Origin: Taudactylus pleione
Lineage: Eukaryota; Chordata; Amphibia; Anura; Myobatrachidae
Direction: 5' to 3'
NCBI GenBank assembly: GCA_031769625.1
Contig: JAUIMM010000015.1
Location: forward strand, 28,922,501-28,986,500
Length of the DNA stretch: 64,000 nt
Shown here: in pieces, positions 30,201-42,701 of the stretch
How the letters are laid out: every line of letters starts with the position of its first letter
How positions within the stretch are numbered: position 1 is the first letter of the stretch
The notes under the pieces: model-generated
The model's input: the letters and a program-made list of their open reading frames with translations, nothing else
The model's database searches: none
Told to the model about the DNA's origin: nothing
Position numbers and translations under genes: made by a program

Positions 30201-33200
30201 GCAGGCAGTGCAGTTTGTTGGCGACATCGCTGCGTGATGGTAACAGCAGAAAGTTTTGCAGGCAGTGCTGTGTGTTGGTGATATCGCTGGGAGCTGGAGA
30301 CAGCAGTAAGTTCTGCAGGCAGCCCTGGGTGTTGGTGACAGTGATGGGAGCTGGAGACAGCAGTAAGTTCTGCAGGCAGCGCTTTGTGTTGATGATATCG
30401 CTGGGAGCTGGAGACAGCAGTAAGTTCTGCAGGCTGTGCTGTGTGTTGGTGATATCGCTGGGAGCTGGAGATAGCGGTAAGTTCTGCAGGCAGTGCTGTG
30501 TGTTGGTTACAGCGCTGGGAGTTAGTAACAGCAGTTAGTTATGCAGGCAGTGCTGTGTGTTGGTGACAGTGATGGGAGCTGGAGACAGCAGTAAGTTCTG
30601 CAGACAACGCTGTGTGTCGGTGATATCGCTGGGAGCTCTAGACAGCAGTAAATTCTGCAGGCAGCGCTGTGTATTGGTGATATCGCTGGGAGCTGGTAAC
30701 AGCAGTAAGTTCTGCAGGCAGCTCTGTGTGTTGGTGACAGCGCTGGGAGCTGGAGACAGCAGTAAGTTCTGCAGGCAGCACTGTGTGTTGGTGACAGTGA
30801 TGGGAGCTGGTAACAGCAGTAAATTCTGCATGCAGTGCTGTGTTTTGGTGACAGTGATGGGAGCTGGTAACAGCAGTAAGTTCTGCAGGCAGCGCTTTGT
30901 GTTGGTGACAGTGATGGGAGCTGGTAACAGCGATAAGTTCTGCAGGGAGCTATGTGTGTTGGTGACAGTGATGGGAGCTGGTAACAGCAGTAAGTTTTGC
31001 AGGCAGCACTTTGTGTTGGTGACAGCGCTGGGAGCTGAAGACAGCAGTAAGTTCTGCAGGCAGCGCTATGTGTTGGTGATATCGCTGGGAGCTGGATACC
31101 GCAGTAAGTTCTGCAGGCAGTGCTGTGTGTTGGTGATATCGCTGGGAGCTGGATATCACAGTAATTTCTGCAGGCAGCGCTGTGTGTTGGTGATATCGCT
31201 GGGAGCTGGTAACAGCAGTAAGCTCTACAGGCACTGCTGTGTGTTGGTGACAGTGATGGGAGCTGGAGACAGCAGTAAGTTCTGCAGGCAGCACTGTGTG
31301 TTGGTGACAGTGATGGGAGCTGGAGACAGCAGTAAGTTCTGCAGGCAGCACTGTGTGTTGGTGACAGTGATGGGAGCTGGAGACAGCAGTAAATTCTGCA
31401 GGCAGCGCTGTGTGTTGGTGACAGTGATGGGAGCTGGTAACAGCAGTATGTTCTGCAGGCAGCGCTGTGTGTTGGTGACAGTGATGGGAGCTGGAGACAG
31501 CAGTAAATTCTGCAGGCAGCGCTGTGTGTTGGTGACAGTGATGGGAGCTGGTAACAGCAGTATGTTCTGCAGGCAGCGCTGTGTGTTGGTGACAGCGCTG
31601 GGAGTTGATAACAGAAGTAAGTTCTGCAGGCAATGCTGTATGTTGGTGGCAGCGCTGGGAGCTGGCGACAGCAGGAAGTTCTGCAGGCAGCGCTGTGTGT
31701 TGGTGATATCGCTGGGAGCTGGTAACACCAGTAAGTTCTGCAGGCAGCGCTGTGTGTTGGTGACAGTGATGGGAGCTGGAGACAGCAGTAAGTTCTGCAG
31801 GCAGCGCTGTGTGTTGGTGACAGTGATGGGAGCTGGAGACAGCAGTAAGTTCTGCAGGCAGCGCTGTGTGTTGGGGACAGTGATGGGAGCTGGTAACAGC
31901 AGTAAGTTCTGCAGGCAGCGCTGTGTGTTGTTGACAGCGCTGGGAGTTGATAACAGCAGTAAGTACTGCAGGTAGCGCTGTATGTTGGTGACAGCGCTGG
32001 AAGCTGGAGACAGCAGTAAGGTCTGCAGGCAGCGCAGTTTGTTGGCGACATCGCTGCGAGATGGTAACAGCAGAAAGTTTTGCAGGCAGCACTGTGTGTT
32101 GGTGATATCGCTGGGAGCTGGAGATAGCAGTAAGTTCTGCAGGCAGCCCTGGGTGTTGGTGACAGTGATGGGAGCTGGTAACAGCAGTAAGTTTTGCAGG
32201 CAGCACTGTGTGTTCGTGACAGCGCTGGGAGCTGGTAACAGCAGTAAGTTCTGCAGGCAGCACAGGGTGTTGGTGACAGTGATGGGAGCTGGTAACAGTG
32301 ATAAGTTCTGCAGGCAGCGCTGTGTGTTGGCGACAGTGATGGGAGCTGGTAACAGCAGTAAATTCTGCAGGTAGCGCTGTGTGTTGGTGATATCGCTGGG
32401 AGCTGGAGACAGCAGTAAGTTCTGCAGGCACTGCTGTGAATTGGTGATATCGCTGGAAGCTGGTAACAGCAGTAAGTTCTGCAGGCAGCGCTGTGTGTTG
32501 GTGATATCATTGGGTACTGGAGACAGCAGTAAGTTCTGCAGGCAGCGCTGTGTGTTGGTGATATCGCTGGGAGCTGGAGACCGCAGTAAGTTCTGCAGGC
32601 AGCGCTGTGTGTTGGTGATATCGCTGGGAACTGGTAACAGCAGTAAGTTCTGCAGGCAGTGCTGTGTGTTGGTGACAGCACTGGGAGCTGGAGACAGCAG
32701 TAAGTTCTGCAGGCAGTACTGTGTGTTGGTGATAATGCTGGGAGCTGGATATTGCAGTAAGTTCTGCAGGCAGCGCTGTGTGGTGGTGATATCGCTGGCA
32801 GCTGGTAACAGAAGTAAGGTCTGCAGGCAGCGCTGTTTGTTGGTGACAGTGATGGGAGCTGGAGGCAGCAGTAAGTTCTGCATGCAGCGCTGTGTGTTGG
32901 TGACAGTGATGGGAGCAGGAGACAGCAGTAAGTTCTGCAGACAGCGCTGTGTGTTGGTGATATTGCTGGGAGCTGGAGACATCAGTAAATTCTGCAGGCA
33001 GCGCTGTGTGTTGGTGACAGCGCTGGGAGTTGTTAATAGCAGTAAGTTCTACTGGCAGTGCTGTGTGTTGGTGATATCGCTGGGAGCTGGAGACAGCAGT
33101 AAGTTCTGCAGACAGCGCTGTGTGTTGGTGACAGTGAAGGTAGCAGGAGACAGCAGTAAGTTCTGCAGACAGCCCTGTGTGTTGGTGACAGTGATGGAAG

Positions 33201-36200
33201 CTGGAGACAAAAGTAAGTTCTGCAGGCAGCGCTGTGTGTTCGTGACAGCGCTGGGAGCTGGTAACAGCAGTAAGTTCTGCAGGCAGCACTGGGTGTTGGT
33301 GACAGTGATGGGAGCTGGTAACAGTGATAAGTTCTGCAGGCAGCGCTGTGTGTTGGCGACAGTGATGGGAGCTGGAAACAGCAGTAAGTTCTGCAGGTAG
33401 TGCTGTGTGTTGGTGATATCGCTGGGAGCTGGAAACAGCAGTAAGTTCTGCAGGCAGCGGTGTGTATTGGTGATATCGCTGGTAGCTGGTAACAGCAGTA
33501 AGTTCTGCAGGCAGCGCTGTGTGATGCTGACAGCACTGGGCGCTGGAGACAGCAGTAATTTCTGCAGGCAGCGCTGTGTGTTGGCGATATCGCTGGCAGC
33601 TGGAGACAGCAGTAAGTTCTGCAGGCAGCGCTGTTTATTGGTGATATTGCTGGGAGCTGGATACAGCAGTAAATTCTGCAGGCAGCGCTGTGTGTTGGTG
33701 ACAGTGCTGGGAGTTGTTAATAGCAGAAAGTTCTACAGGCAGCGCTGTATGTTGGTGATATCGCTGGGAGCTGGAGACAGCAGTAAGTTCTGCAGGCAGT
33801 GCTGTGTGTTGGTGACAGTGATGGGAGCTGGTAACAGCCGTAAGTTCTGCAGGCAGCACTGTGTATTGGTGATTTCGCTGGAAGTTGGTAACAGCGATAA
33901 GTTCTACAGGCAGCGCTGTGTGTTGGTGATATTGCTGGGAGCTGGAGACAGCAGTAAGTTCTGCAGGCAGCGCTGTGTGTTGGTGATATCGCTGGGAGCT
34001 GGTAACAGTAGTAAGTTCTGCAGGCAGTACTGTGTGTTGGTGATATCGCTGGAAGCTGGTAACAGCAGTAAGTTCTGCAGGCAGCGCTGTGTATTGGTGA
34101 TATCTCTGGAAGTTGGTAACAGCGATAAGTTCTGCAGGCAGTGCTGTGTGTTGGTGACATTGATGGGAGCTGCAGACAGCAGTAAGTTCTGCAGGCGGCG
34201 CTGTGTGTTGGTGATATCGCTGGTAGCTGGAAGCGCTGTGTGTTGGTGATATCACTGGGAGCTGGAGATAGCAGTAAGTTCTGCAGGCAGCGCTCTGTGT
34301 TGGTGACAGCACTGGGAGTTGGTAAAAGCAGTAAGTTCTGCAGGTAGCGCTGTGTGTTGGTGACAGTGATGGGAGCTGGAGACAGCAGTAAGTTCTGCAG
34401 GCAGCGCTTTGTGTTGATGATATCGCTGGGAGCTGGAGACAGCAGTAAGTTCTGCAGGCTGTGCTGTGTGTTGGTGATATCGCTGGGAGCTGGAGATAGC
34501 GGTAAGTTCTGCAGGCAGTGCTGTGTGTTGGTTACAGCGCTGGGAGTTAGTAACAGCAGTTAGTTATGCAGGCAGTGCTGTGTGTTGGTGACAGTGATGG
34601 GAGCTGGAGACAGCAGTAAGTTCTGCAGACAACGCTGTGTGTCGGTGATATCGCTGGGAGCTCTAGACAGCAGTAAATTCTGCAGGCAGCGCTGTGTATT
34701 GGAGATATCGCTGGGAGCTGGTAACAGCAGTAAGTTCTGCAGGCAGCGCTGTGTGTTGGTGACAGCGCTGGGAGCTGGAGACAGCAGTAAGTTCTGCAGG
34801 CAGCACTGTGTGTTGGTGACAGTGATGGGAGCTGGTAACAGCAGTAAATTCTGCATGCAGCGCTGTGTTTTGGTGACAGTGATGGGAGCTGGTAACAGCA
34901 GTAAGTTCTGCAGGCAGCGCTTTGTGTTGGTGACAGTGATGGGAGCTGGTAACAGCGATAAGTTCTGCAGGGAGCGCTGTGTGTTGGTGACAGTGATGGG
35001 AGCTGGTAACAGCAGTAAGTTTTGCAGGCAGCACTGTGTGTTGGTGACAGCGCTGGGAGCTGAAGACAGCAGTAAGTTCTGCAGGCAGCGCTATGTGTTG
35101 GTGATATCGCTGGGAGCTGGATACCGCAGTAAGTTCTGCAGGCAGTGCTGTGTGTTGGTGATATCGCTGGGAGCTGGATATCGCAGTAATTTCTGCAGGC
35201 AGCGCTGTGTGTTGGTGATATCGCTGGGAGCTGGTAACAGCAGTAAGCTCTACAGGCACCGCTGTGTGTTGGTGACAGTGATGGGAGCTGGAGACAGCAG
35301 TAAGTTCTGCAGGCAGCACTGTGTGTTGGTGACAGTGATGGGAGCTGGAGACAGCAGTAAGTTCTGCAGGCAGCACTGTGTGTTGGTGACAGTGATGGGA
35401 GCTGGAGACAGCAGTATATTCTGCAGGCAGCGCTGTGTGTTGGTGACAGTGATGGGAGCTGGTAACAGCAGTATGTTCTGCAGGCAGCGCTGTGTGTTGG
35501 TGACAGCGCTGGGAGTTGATAACAGAAGTAAGTTATGCAGGCAACGCTGTATGTTGGTGGCAGCGCTGGGAGCTGGAGACAGCAGGAAGTTCTGCAGGCA
35601 GCGCTGTGTGTTGGTGATATCGCTGGGAGCTGGTAACACCAGTAAGTTCTGCAGGCAGCGCTGTGTGTTGGTGACAGTGATGGGAGCTGGAGACAGCAGT
35701 AAGTTCTGCAGGCAGCGCTGTGTGTTGGTGACAGTGATGGGAGCTGGAGACAGCAGTAAGTTCTGCAGGCAGCGCTGTGTGTTGGTGACAGTGATGGGAG
35801 CTGGTAACAGCAGTAAGTTCTGCAGGCAGCGCTGTGTGTTGTTGACAGCGCTGGGAGTTGGTAACAGCAGTAAGTACTGCAGGTAGCACTGTATGTTGGT
35901 GACAGCGCTGGAAGCTGGAGACAGCAGTAAGGTCTGCAGGCAGCGCAGTTTGTTGGCGACATCGCTGCGTGATGGTAATAGCAGAAAGTTTTGCAGGCAG
36001 CGCTGTGTGTTGGTGATATCGCTGGGAGCTGGAGACAGCAGTAAGTTCTGCAGGCAGCCCTGGGTGTTGGTGACAGTGATGGGAGCTGGAGACAGCAGTA
36101 AGTTCTGCAGGCAGCGCTTTGTGTTGATGATATCGCTGGGAGCTGGAGACAGCAGTAAGTTCTGCAGGCTGTGCTGTGTGTTGGTGATATCGCTGGGAGC

Positions 36201-37670
36201 TGAAGATAGCGGTAAGTTCTGCAGGCAGTGCTGTGTGTTGGTTACAGTGCTGGGAGTTAGTAACAGCAGTTAGTTATGCAGGCAGTGCTGTGTGTTGGTG
36301 ACAGTGATGGGAGCTGGAGACAGCAGTAAGTTCTGCAGACAACGCTGTGTGTCGGTGATATCGCTGGGAGCTCTAGACAGCAGTAAATTCTGCAGGCAGC
36401 GCTGTGTATTGGTGATATCGCTGGGAGCTGGTAACAGCAGAAAGTTCTGCAGGCAGCGCTGTGTGTTGGTGACAGCGCTGGGAGCTGGAGACAGCAGTAA
36501 GTTCTGCAGGCAGCACTGTGTGTTGGTGACAGTGATGGGAGCTGGTAACAGCAGTAAATTCTGCATGCAGCGCTGTGTTTTGGTGACAGTGATGGGAGCT
36601 GGTAACAGCAGTAAGTTCTGCAGGCAGCGCTTTGTGTTGGTGACAGTGATGGGAGCTGGTAACAGCGATAAGTTCTGCAGGGAGCGCTGTGTGTTGGTGA
36701 CAGTGATGGGAGCTGGTAACAGCAGTAAGTTTTGCAGGCAGCACTGTGTGTTGGTGACAGCGCTGGGAGCTGAAGACAGCAGTAAGTTCTGCAGGCAGCG
36801 CTATGTGTTGGTGATATCGCTGGGAGCTGGATACCGCAGTAAGTTCTGCAGGCAGTGCTGTGTGTTGGTGATATCGCTGGGAGCTGGATATCGCAGTAAT
36901 TTCTGCAGGCAGCGCTGTGTGTTGGTGATATCGCTGGGAGCTGGTAACAGCAGTAAGCTCTACAGGCACCGCTGTGTGTTGGTGACAGTGATGGGAGCTG
37001 GAGACAGCAGTAAGTTCTGCAGGCAGCACTGTGTGTTGGTGACAGTGATGGGAGCTGGAGACAGCAGTAAGTTCTGCAGGCAGCACTGTGTGTTGGTGAC
37101 AGTGATGGGAGCTGGAGACAGCAGTAAATTCTGCAGGCAGCGCTGTGTGTTGGTGACAGTGATGGGAGCTGGTAACAGCAGTATGTTCTGCAGGCAGCGC
37201 TGTGTGTTGGTGACAGCGCTGGGAGATGATAACAGAAGTAAGTTCTGCAGGCAACGCTGTATGTTGGTGGCAGCGCTGGGAGCTGGAGACAGCAGGAAGT
37301 TCTGCAGGCAGCGCTGTGTGTTGGTGATATCGCTGGGAGCTGGTAACACCAGTAAGTTCTGCAGGCAGCGCTGTGTGTTGGTGACAGTGATGGGAGCTGG
37401 AGACTGCAGTAAGTTCTGCAGGCAGCGCTGTGTGTTGGTGACAGTGATGGGAGCTGGAGACAGCAGTAAGTTCTGCAGGCAGCGCTGTGTGTTGGTGACA
37501 GTGATGGGAGCTGGTAACAGCAGTAAGTTCTGCAGGCAGCGCTGTGTGTTGTTGACAGCGCTTGGAGTTGGTAACAGCAGTAAGTACTGCAGGTAGCGCT
37601 GTATGTTGGTGACAGCGCTGGAAGCTGTAGACAGCAGTAAGGTCTGCAGGCAGCGCAGTTTGTTGGCGAC
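3228..37670. repeat. Higher-order repeat domain: 12 copies of a 1.3-kb module
   Basis: Two rare unit variants act as markers. Marker A, GGGAGCTCTAGACAGCAG, occurs at 3,228; 5,597; 9,416; 15,265; 18,663; 20,970; 24,333; 28,926; 30,636; 34,661 and 36,371, and a reverted copy sits at the equivalent site 11,126. Marker B, GCGACATCGCTGCG, follows each one. The A-to-B distance is 1,295 bp in most modules, 1,181 at 5.6 kb (two units fewer), 1,409 at 15.3, 24.3 and 30.6 kb (two more), 1,466 at 11.1 kb (three more), and 1,290 at 18.7 kb (a 7-bp deletion plus a 2-bp insertion). A-to-A spacings are 2,369; 3,819; 1,710; 4,139; 3,398; 2,307; 3,363; 4,593; 1,710; 4,025 and 1,710 bp. These fit 30, 40-41, 59, 67, 70-72 or 80 units, with or without one 35-bp short unit and a few small indels. 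Confidence 0.9.
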
Positions 37671-40600
37671 ATCGCTGCGTGATGGTAACAGCAGAAAGTT
37701 TTGCAGGCAGCGCTGTGTGTTGGTGATATCGCTGGGAGCTGGAGACAGCAGTAAGTTCTGCAGGCAGCCCTGGGTGTTGGTGACAGTGATGGGAGCTGGT
37801 AACAGCAGTAAGTTTTGCAGGCAGCGCTGTGTGTTCGTGACAGTACTGGGAGCTGGTAACAGCAGTAAGTTCTGCAGGCAGCACAGGGTGTTGGTGACAG
37901 TGATGGGAGCTGGTAACAGTGATAAGTTCTGCAGGCAGCGCTGTGTGTTGGCGACAGAGATGGGAGCTGGTAACAGCAGTAAGTTCTGCAGGTAGCGCTG
38001 TGTGTTGGTGATATCGCTGGGAGCTGGAGACAGCAGTAAGTTCTGCAGGCAGTGCTGTGAATTGGTGATATCGCTGGAAGCTGGTAACAGCAGTAAGTTC
38101 TGCAGGCAGCGCTGTGTGTTGGTGATATCACTGGGTACTGGAGACAGCAGTAAGTTCTGCAGGCAGCGCTGTGTGTTGGTGATATCGCTGGGAGCTGGAG
38201 ACCGCAGTAAGTTCTGCAGGCAGCGCTGTGTGTTGGTGATATCGCTGGGAGCTGGTAACAGCAGTAAGTTCTGCAGGCAGTGCTGTGTGTTGGTGACAGC
38301 ACTGGGAGCTGGAGACAGCAGTAAGTTCTGCAGGCAGTTCTGTGTGTTGGTGATAATGCTGGGAGCTGGATATTGCAGTAAGTTCTGCAGGCAGCGCTGT
38401 GTGGTGGTGATATCGCTGGCAGCTGGTAACAGAAGTAAGGTCTGCAGGCAGCGCTGTTTGTTGGTGACAGTGATGGGAGCTGGAGGCAGCAGTAAGTTCT
38501 GCATGCAGCGCTGTGTGTTGGTGACAGTGATGGGAGCAGGAGACAGCAGTAAGTTCTGCAGACAGCGCTGTGTGTTGGTGATATTGCTGGGAGCTGGAGA
38601 CAGCAGTAAATTCTGCAGGCAGCGCTGTGTGTTGGTGACAGCGCTGGGAGTTGTTAATAGCAGTAAGTTCTACTGGCAGTGCTGTGTGTTGGTGATATCG
38701 CTGGGAGCTGGAGACAGCAGTAAGTTCTGCAGACAGCGCTGTGTGTTGGTGACAGTGATGGGAGCTGGTAACAGCAGTAAGTTCTGCAGGCAGCGCTGTG
38801 TATTGGTGATATCGCTGGAAGTTGGTAACAGCGATAAGTTCTGCAGGCAGCGCTGTGTGTTGGTGACAGTGATGGGAGCTGGAGACAGCAGTAAGTTCTG
38901 CAGGCGGCGCTGTGTGTTGGTGATATCGCTGGTAGCTGGAAGCGCTGTGTGTTGGTGAGATCACTGGGAGCTGGAGACAGCAGTAAGTTCTGCAGGCAGC
39001 GGTTTTTGTTGATGATATCGCTTGGAGCTGGAAACAGCAGTAAGTTCTGCAGGCAGCGCTTTGTGTTGGTGATATCGCTGGGAGCTGGTAACAGCAGTAA
39101 GTTCTGCAGGCAGCGCTGTGTGTTGGTGGCAGCTCTGGGAGCTGGAGACAGCAGTTAGTTCTGCAGGCAGCACTGTGTGTTGGTGACAGTGATGGGAGCT
39201 GGTATCAGCAGTATGTTCTGCAGTCAGCGCTGTGTGTTGGTGACAGTGATGGGAGCTGGTAACAGCAGTAAGTTCTGCAGGCAGCACAGGGTGTTGGTGA
39301 CAGTGATGGGAGCTGGTAACAGTGATAAGTTCTGCAGGCAGCGCTGTGTGTTGGTGACAGTGATGGGAGCTGGTAACAGCAGTAAGTTCTGCAGGTAGCG
39401 CTGTGTGTTGGTGATATCGCTGGGAGCTGGAGACAGCAGTAAGTTCAGCAGGCAGTGCTGTGAATTGGTGATATCGCTGGAAGCTGGTAACAGCAGTAAG
39501 TACTGCAGGCAGTGCTGTGTGTTGGTGACAGCACTGGGAGCTGGAGACAGCAGTAAGTTCTGCAGGCAGTACTGTGTGTTGGTGATAATGCTGGGAGCTG
39601 GATATTGCAGTAAGTTCTGCAGGCAGCGCTGTGTGGTGGTGATATCGCTGGCAGCTGGTAACAGAAGTAAGGTCTGCAGGCAGCGCTGTTTGTTGGTGAC
39701 AGTGATGGGAGCTGAAGGCAGCAGTAAGTTCTGCATGCAGCGCTGTGTGTTGGTGACAGTGATGGGAGCAGGAGACAGCAGTAAGTTCTGCAGACAGTGC
39801 TGTGTGTTGGTGATATTGCTAGGAGCTGGAGACAGCAGTAAATTCTGCAGGCAGCGCTGTGTGTTGGTGACAGCGCTGGGAGTTGTTAATAGCAGTAAGT
39901 TCTACTGGCAGTGCTGTGTGTTGATGATATCGCTGGGAGCTGGAGACAGCAGTAAGTTCTGCAGACAGCGCTGTGTGTTGGTGACAGTGATGGGAGCTGG
40001 TAACAGCAGTAAGTTCTGCAGGCAGCGATGTGTATTGGTGATATCGCTGGAAGTTGGTAACAGCGATAAGTTCTGCAGGCAGCGCTGTGTGTTGGTGACA
40101 GTGATGGGAGCTGGAGACAGCAGTAAGTTCTGCAGGCAGCGCTGTCTGTTGGTGATATCGCTGGTAGCTGGAAGCGCTGTGTGTTGGTGAGATCACTGGG
40201 AGCTGGAGACAGCAGTAAGTTCTGCAGGCAGCAGTTTTTGTTGATGATATCGCAGGGAGCTGGAAACAGCAGTAAGTTCTGCAGGCAGCGCTTTGTGTTG
40301 GTGATATCGCTGGGAGCTGGTAACAGCAGTAAGTTCTGCAGGCAGCGCTGTGTGTTGGTGGCAGCGCTGGGAGCTGGAGACAGCAGTTAGTTCTGCAGGC
40401 AGCACTGTGTGTTGGTGACAGTGATGGGAGATGGTAACAGGAGTACGTTCTGCAGGCAGCGCTGTGTGTTGGTGACAGTGATGGGAGCTGGTATCAGCAG
40501 TATGTTCTGCAGTCAGCGCTGTGTGTTGGTGACAGTGACGGGAGCTGGTAAGAGCAGTAAGTTCTGCAGGCAGCGCTGTGTATTTGTGATATCGCTGGCA

Positions 40601-42682
40601 GTTGGTAACAGCGATAATTTCTGCAGGCAGCGCTGTGTGTTGGTGACAGTGATGGGAGCTGGAGACAGCAGTAAGTTCTGCAGGCTGTGCTGTGTGTTGC
40701 TGATATCGCTGGGAGCTGGAGATAGTGGTAAGTTCTGCAGGCAGCGCTGTGTGTTGGTTACAGCGCTGGGAGTTAGTAACAGCAGTTAGTTCTGCAGGCA
40801 GTGCTGTGTGTTGGTGACAGTGATGGGAGCTGGAGACAGCAGTAAGTTCTGCAGACAATGCTGTGTATTGGTGATATCGCTGGGAGCTGGAGACAGCAGT
40901 AAATTCTGCAGGCAGCGCTGTGTATTGGTGATATCGCTGGGAGCTTGTAACAGCAGTAAGTTCTGCAGGCAGCGCTGTGTGTTGGTGACAGCGCTGGGAG
41001 CTGGAGACAGCAGTAAGTTCTGCAGGCAGCACTGTGTGTTGGTGACAGTGATGGGAGCTGGTAACAGCAGTAAATTCTGCATGCAGCGCTGTTTTGGTGA
41101 CAGTGATGGGAGCTGGTAACAGCGATAAGTTCTGCAGGCAGCGCTGTGTGTTGGTGACAGTGATGTGAGCTGGTAACAGCAGTAAGTTTTGCAGGCAGCT
41201 CTGTGTGTTGGTGATATCGCTGGGAGCTGGAGACAGCAGTAAGTTCTGCAGGCAGCGCTGTGTTTTGGTGATATTGCTGGGAGCTGGTAACAGCAGTAAG
41301 TTCTGCAGGCAGCGCTGTGTGTTGGTGACAGCGCTGGGAGCTGAAGACAGCAGTAAGTTCTGCAGGCAGCGCTATGTGTTGGTGATATTGCTGGGAGCTG
41401 GATACCGCAGTAAGTTCTGCAGGCAGTGCTGTGTGTTGGTGATATCGCTGGGAGCTGGATATCGCAGTAAGTTCTGCAGGCAGCACTGTGTGTTGGTGAT
41501 ATTGCTGGGAGCTGGTAACAGCAGTAAGCTCTACCGGCACCGCTGTGTGTTGGTGACAGTGATGGGAGCTGGAGACAGCAGTAAGTTCTGCAGGCAGCAC
41601 TGTGTGTTGGTGACAGTGATGGGAGCTGGAGACAGCAGTAAATTCTGCAGGCAGCGCTGTGTGTTCGTGACAGTGATGGGAGCTGGTAACAGCAGTAAGT
41701 TCTGCAGGCAGCGCTGTGTGTTGGTGACAGCGCTGGGAGTTGATAAAAGAAATAAGTTCTGCAGGCAACGCTGTATGTTGGTGGCAGCGCTGGGAGCTGG
41801 AGACAGCAGGAAATTCTGCAGGCAGCGCTGTGTGTTGGTGATATCGCTGGGAGCTGGTAACACCAGTAAGTTCTGCAGGCAGCGCTGTGTGTTGGTGACA
41901 GTGATGGGAGCTGGAGACAGCAGTAAGATCTGCAGGCAGCGCTGTGTGTTGGTGACAGTGATGGGAGCTGGAGACAGCAGTAAGTTCTGCAGGCAGCGCT
42001 GTGTGTTGGTGACAGTGATGGGAGCTGGTAACAGCAGTAAGTTCTGCAGGCAGCGCTGTGTGTTGTTGACAGCGCTGGGAGTTGGTAACAGCAGTAAGTA
42101 CTGCAGGTAGCGCTGTATTTTGGTGACAGCGCTGGGAGCTGGAGACAGCAGTAAGGTCTGCAGGCAGCGCAGTTTGTTGGCGACATCGCTGCGAGATTGT
42201 AACAGCAGAAAGTTTTGCAGGCAGCGCTGTGTGTTGGTGATATCGCTGGGAGCTGGAGACAGCAGTAAGTTCTGCAGGCAGCGCTGGGTGTTGGTGACAG
42301 TGATGGGAGCTGGTAACAGCAGTAAGTTTTGCAGGCAGCGCTGTGTGTTGGTGACAGCGCTGGGAGCTGGAGACAGCAGTAAGTTCTGCAGGCAGCGCTG
42401 GGTGTTGGTGACAGTGATGGGAGCTGGTAACAGCAGTAAGTTTTGCAGGCAGCGCTTAGTATTGGTGACAATGATGGGAGCTGGAGATAGAGATGAGTTC
42501 TGCAGGTTGCCCTGGGTGTTGGTGACAGCTCTGAGAGCTAGAGACAGAAATTAGTTTTGCAGACAGCGCAGGGTGTTAGTGACAGCGGTGGGTGCTGGTG
42601 ACAGCTGTAAGTTTTGCAGGCAGCACTGACTATTGATGACTGCGCTGGGAGCTGGAGATAGAGATGAGTTTTGCAGGCAGCA
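37561..42682. repeat. Terminal array block, copy 1
   Basis: This block starts in a unit with the uncommon variant GCGCTTGGAGTTGG (37,560) and ends in strongly diverged edge-type units (about 42,470-42,682), including GACTATTGATGACTGCGC. The same run recurs at 42,702-46,799. Relative to copy 2 it is longer by 16 units before 38,949, longer by 2 units between 38,949 and 40,181, and shorter by 2 bp near 41,089. Confidence 0.85.
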
Positions 42683-42701
42683 CTGTGTGTTGTTGACAGC
42701 G

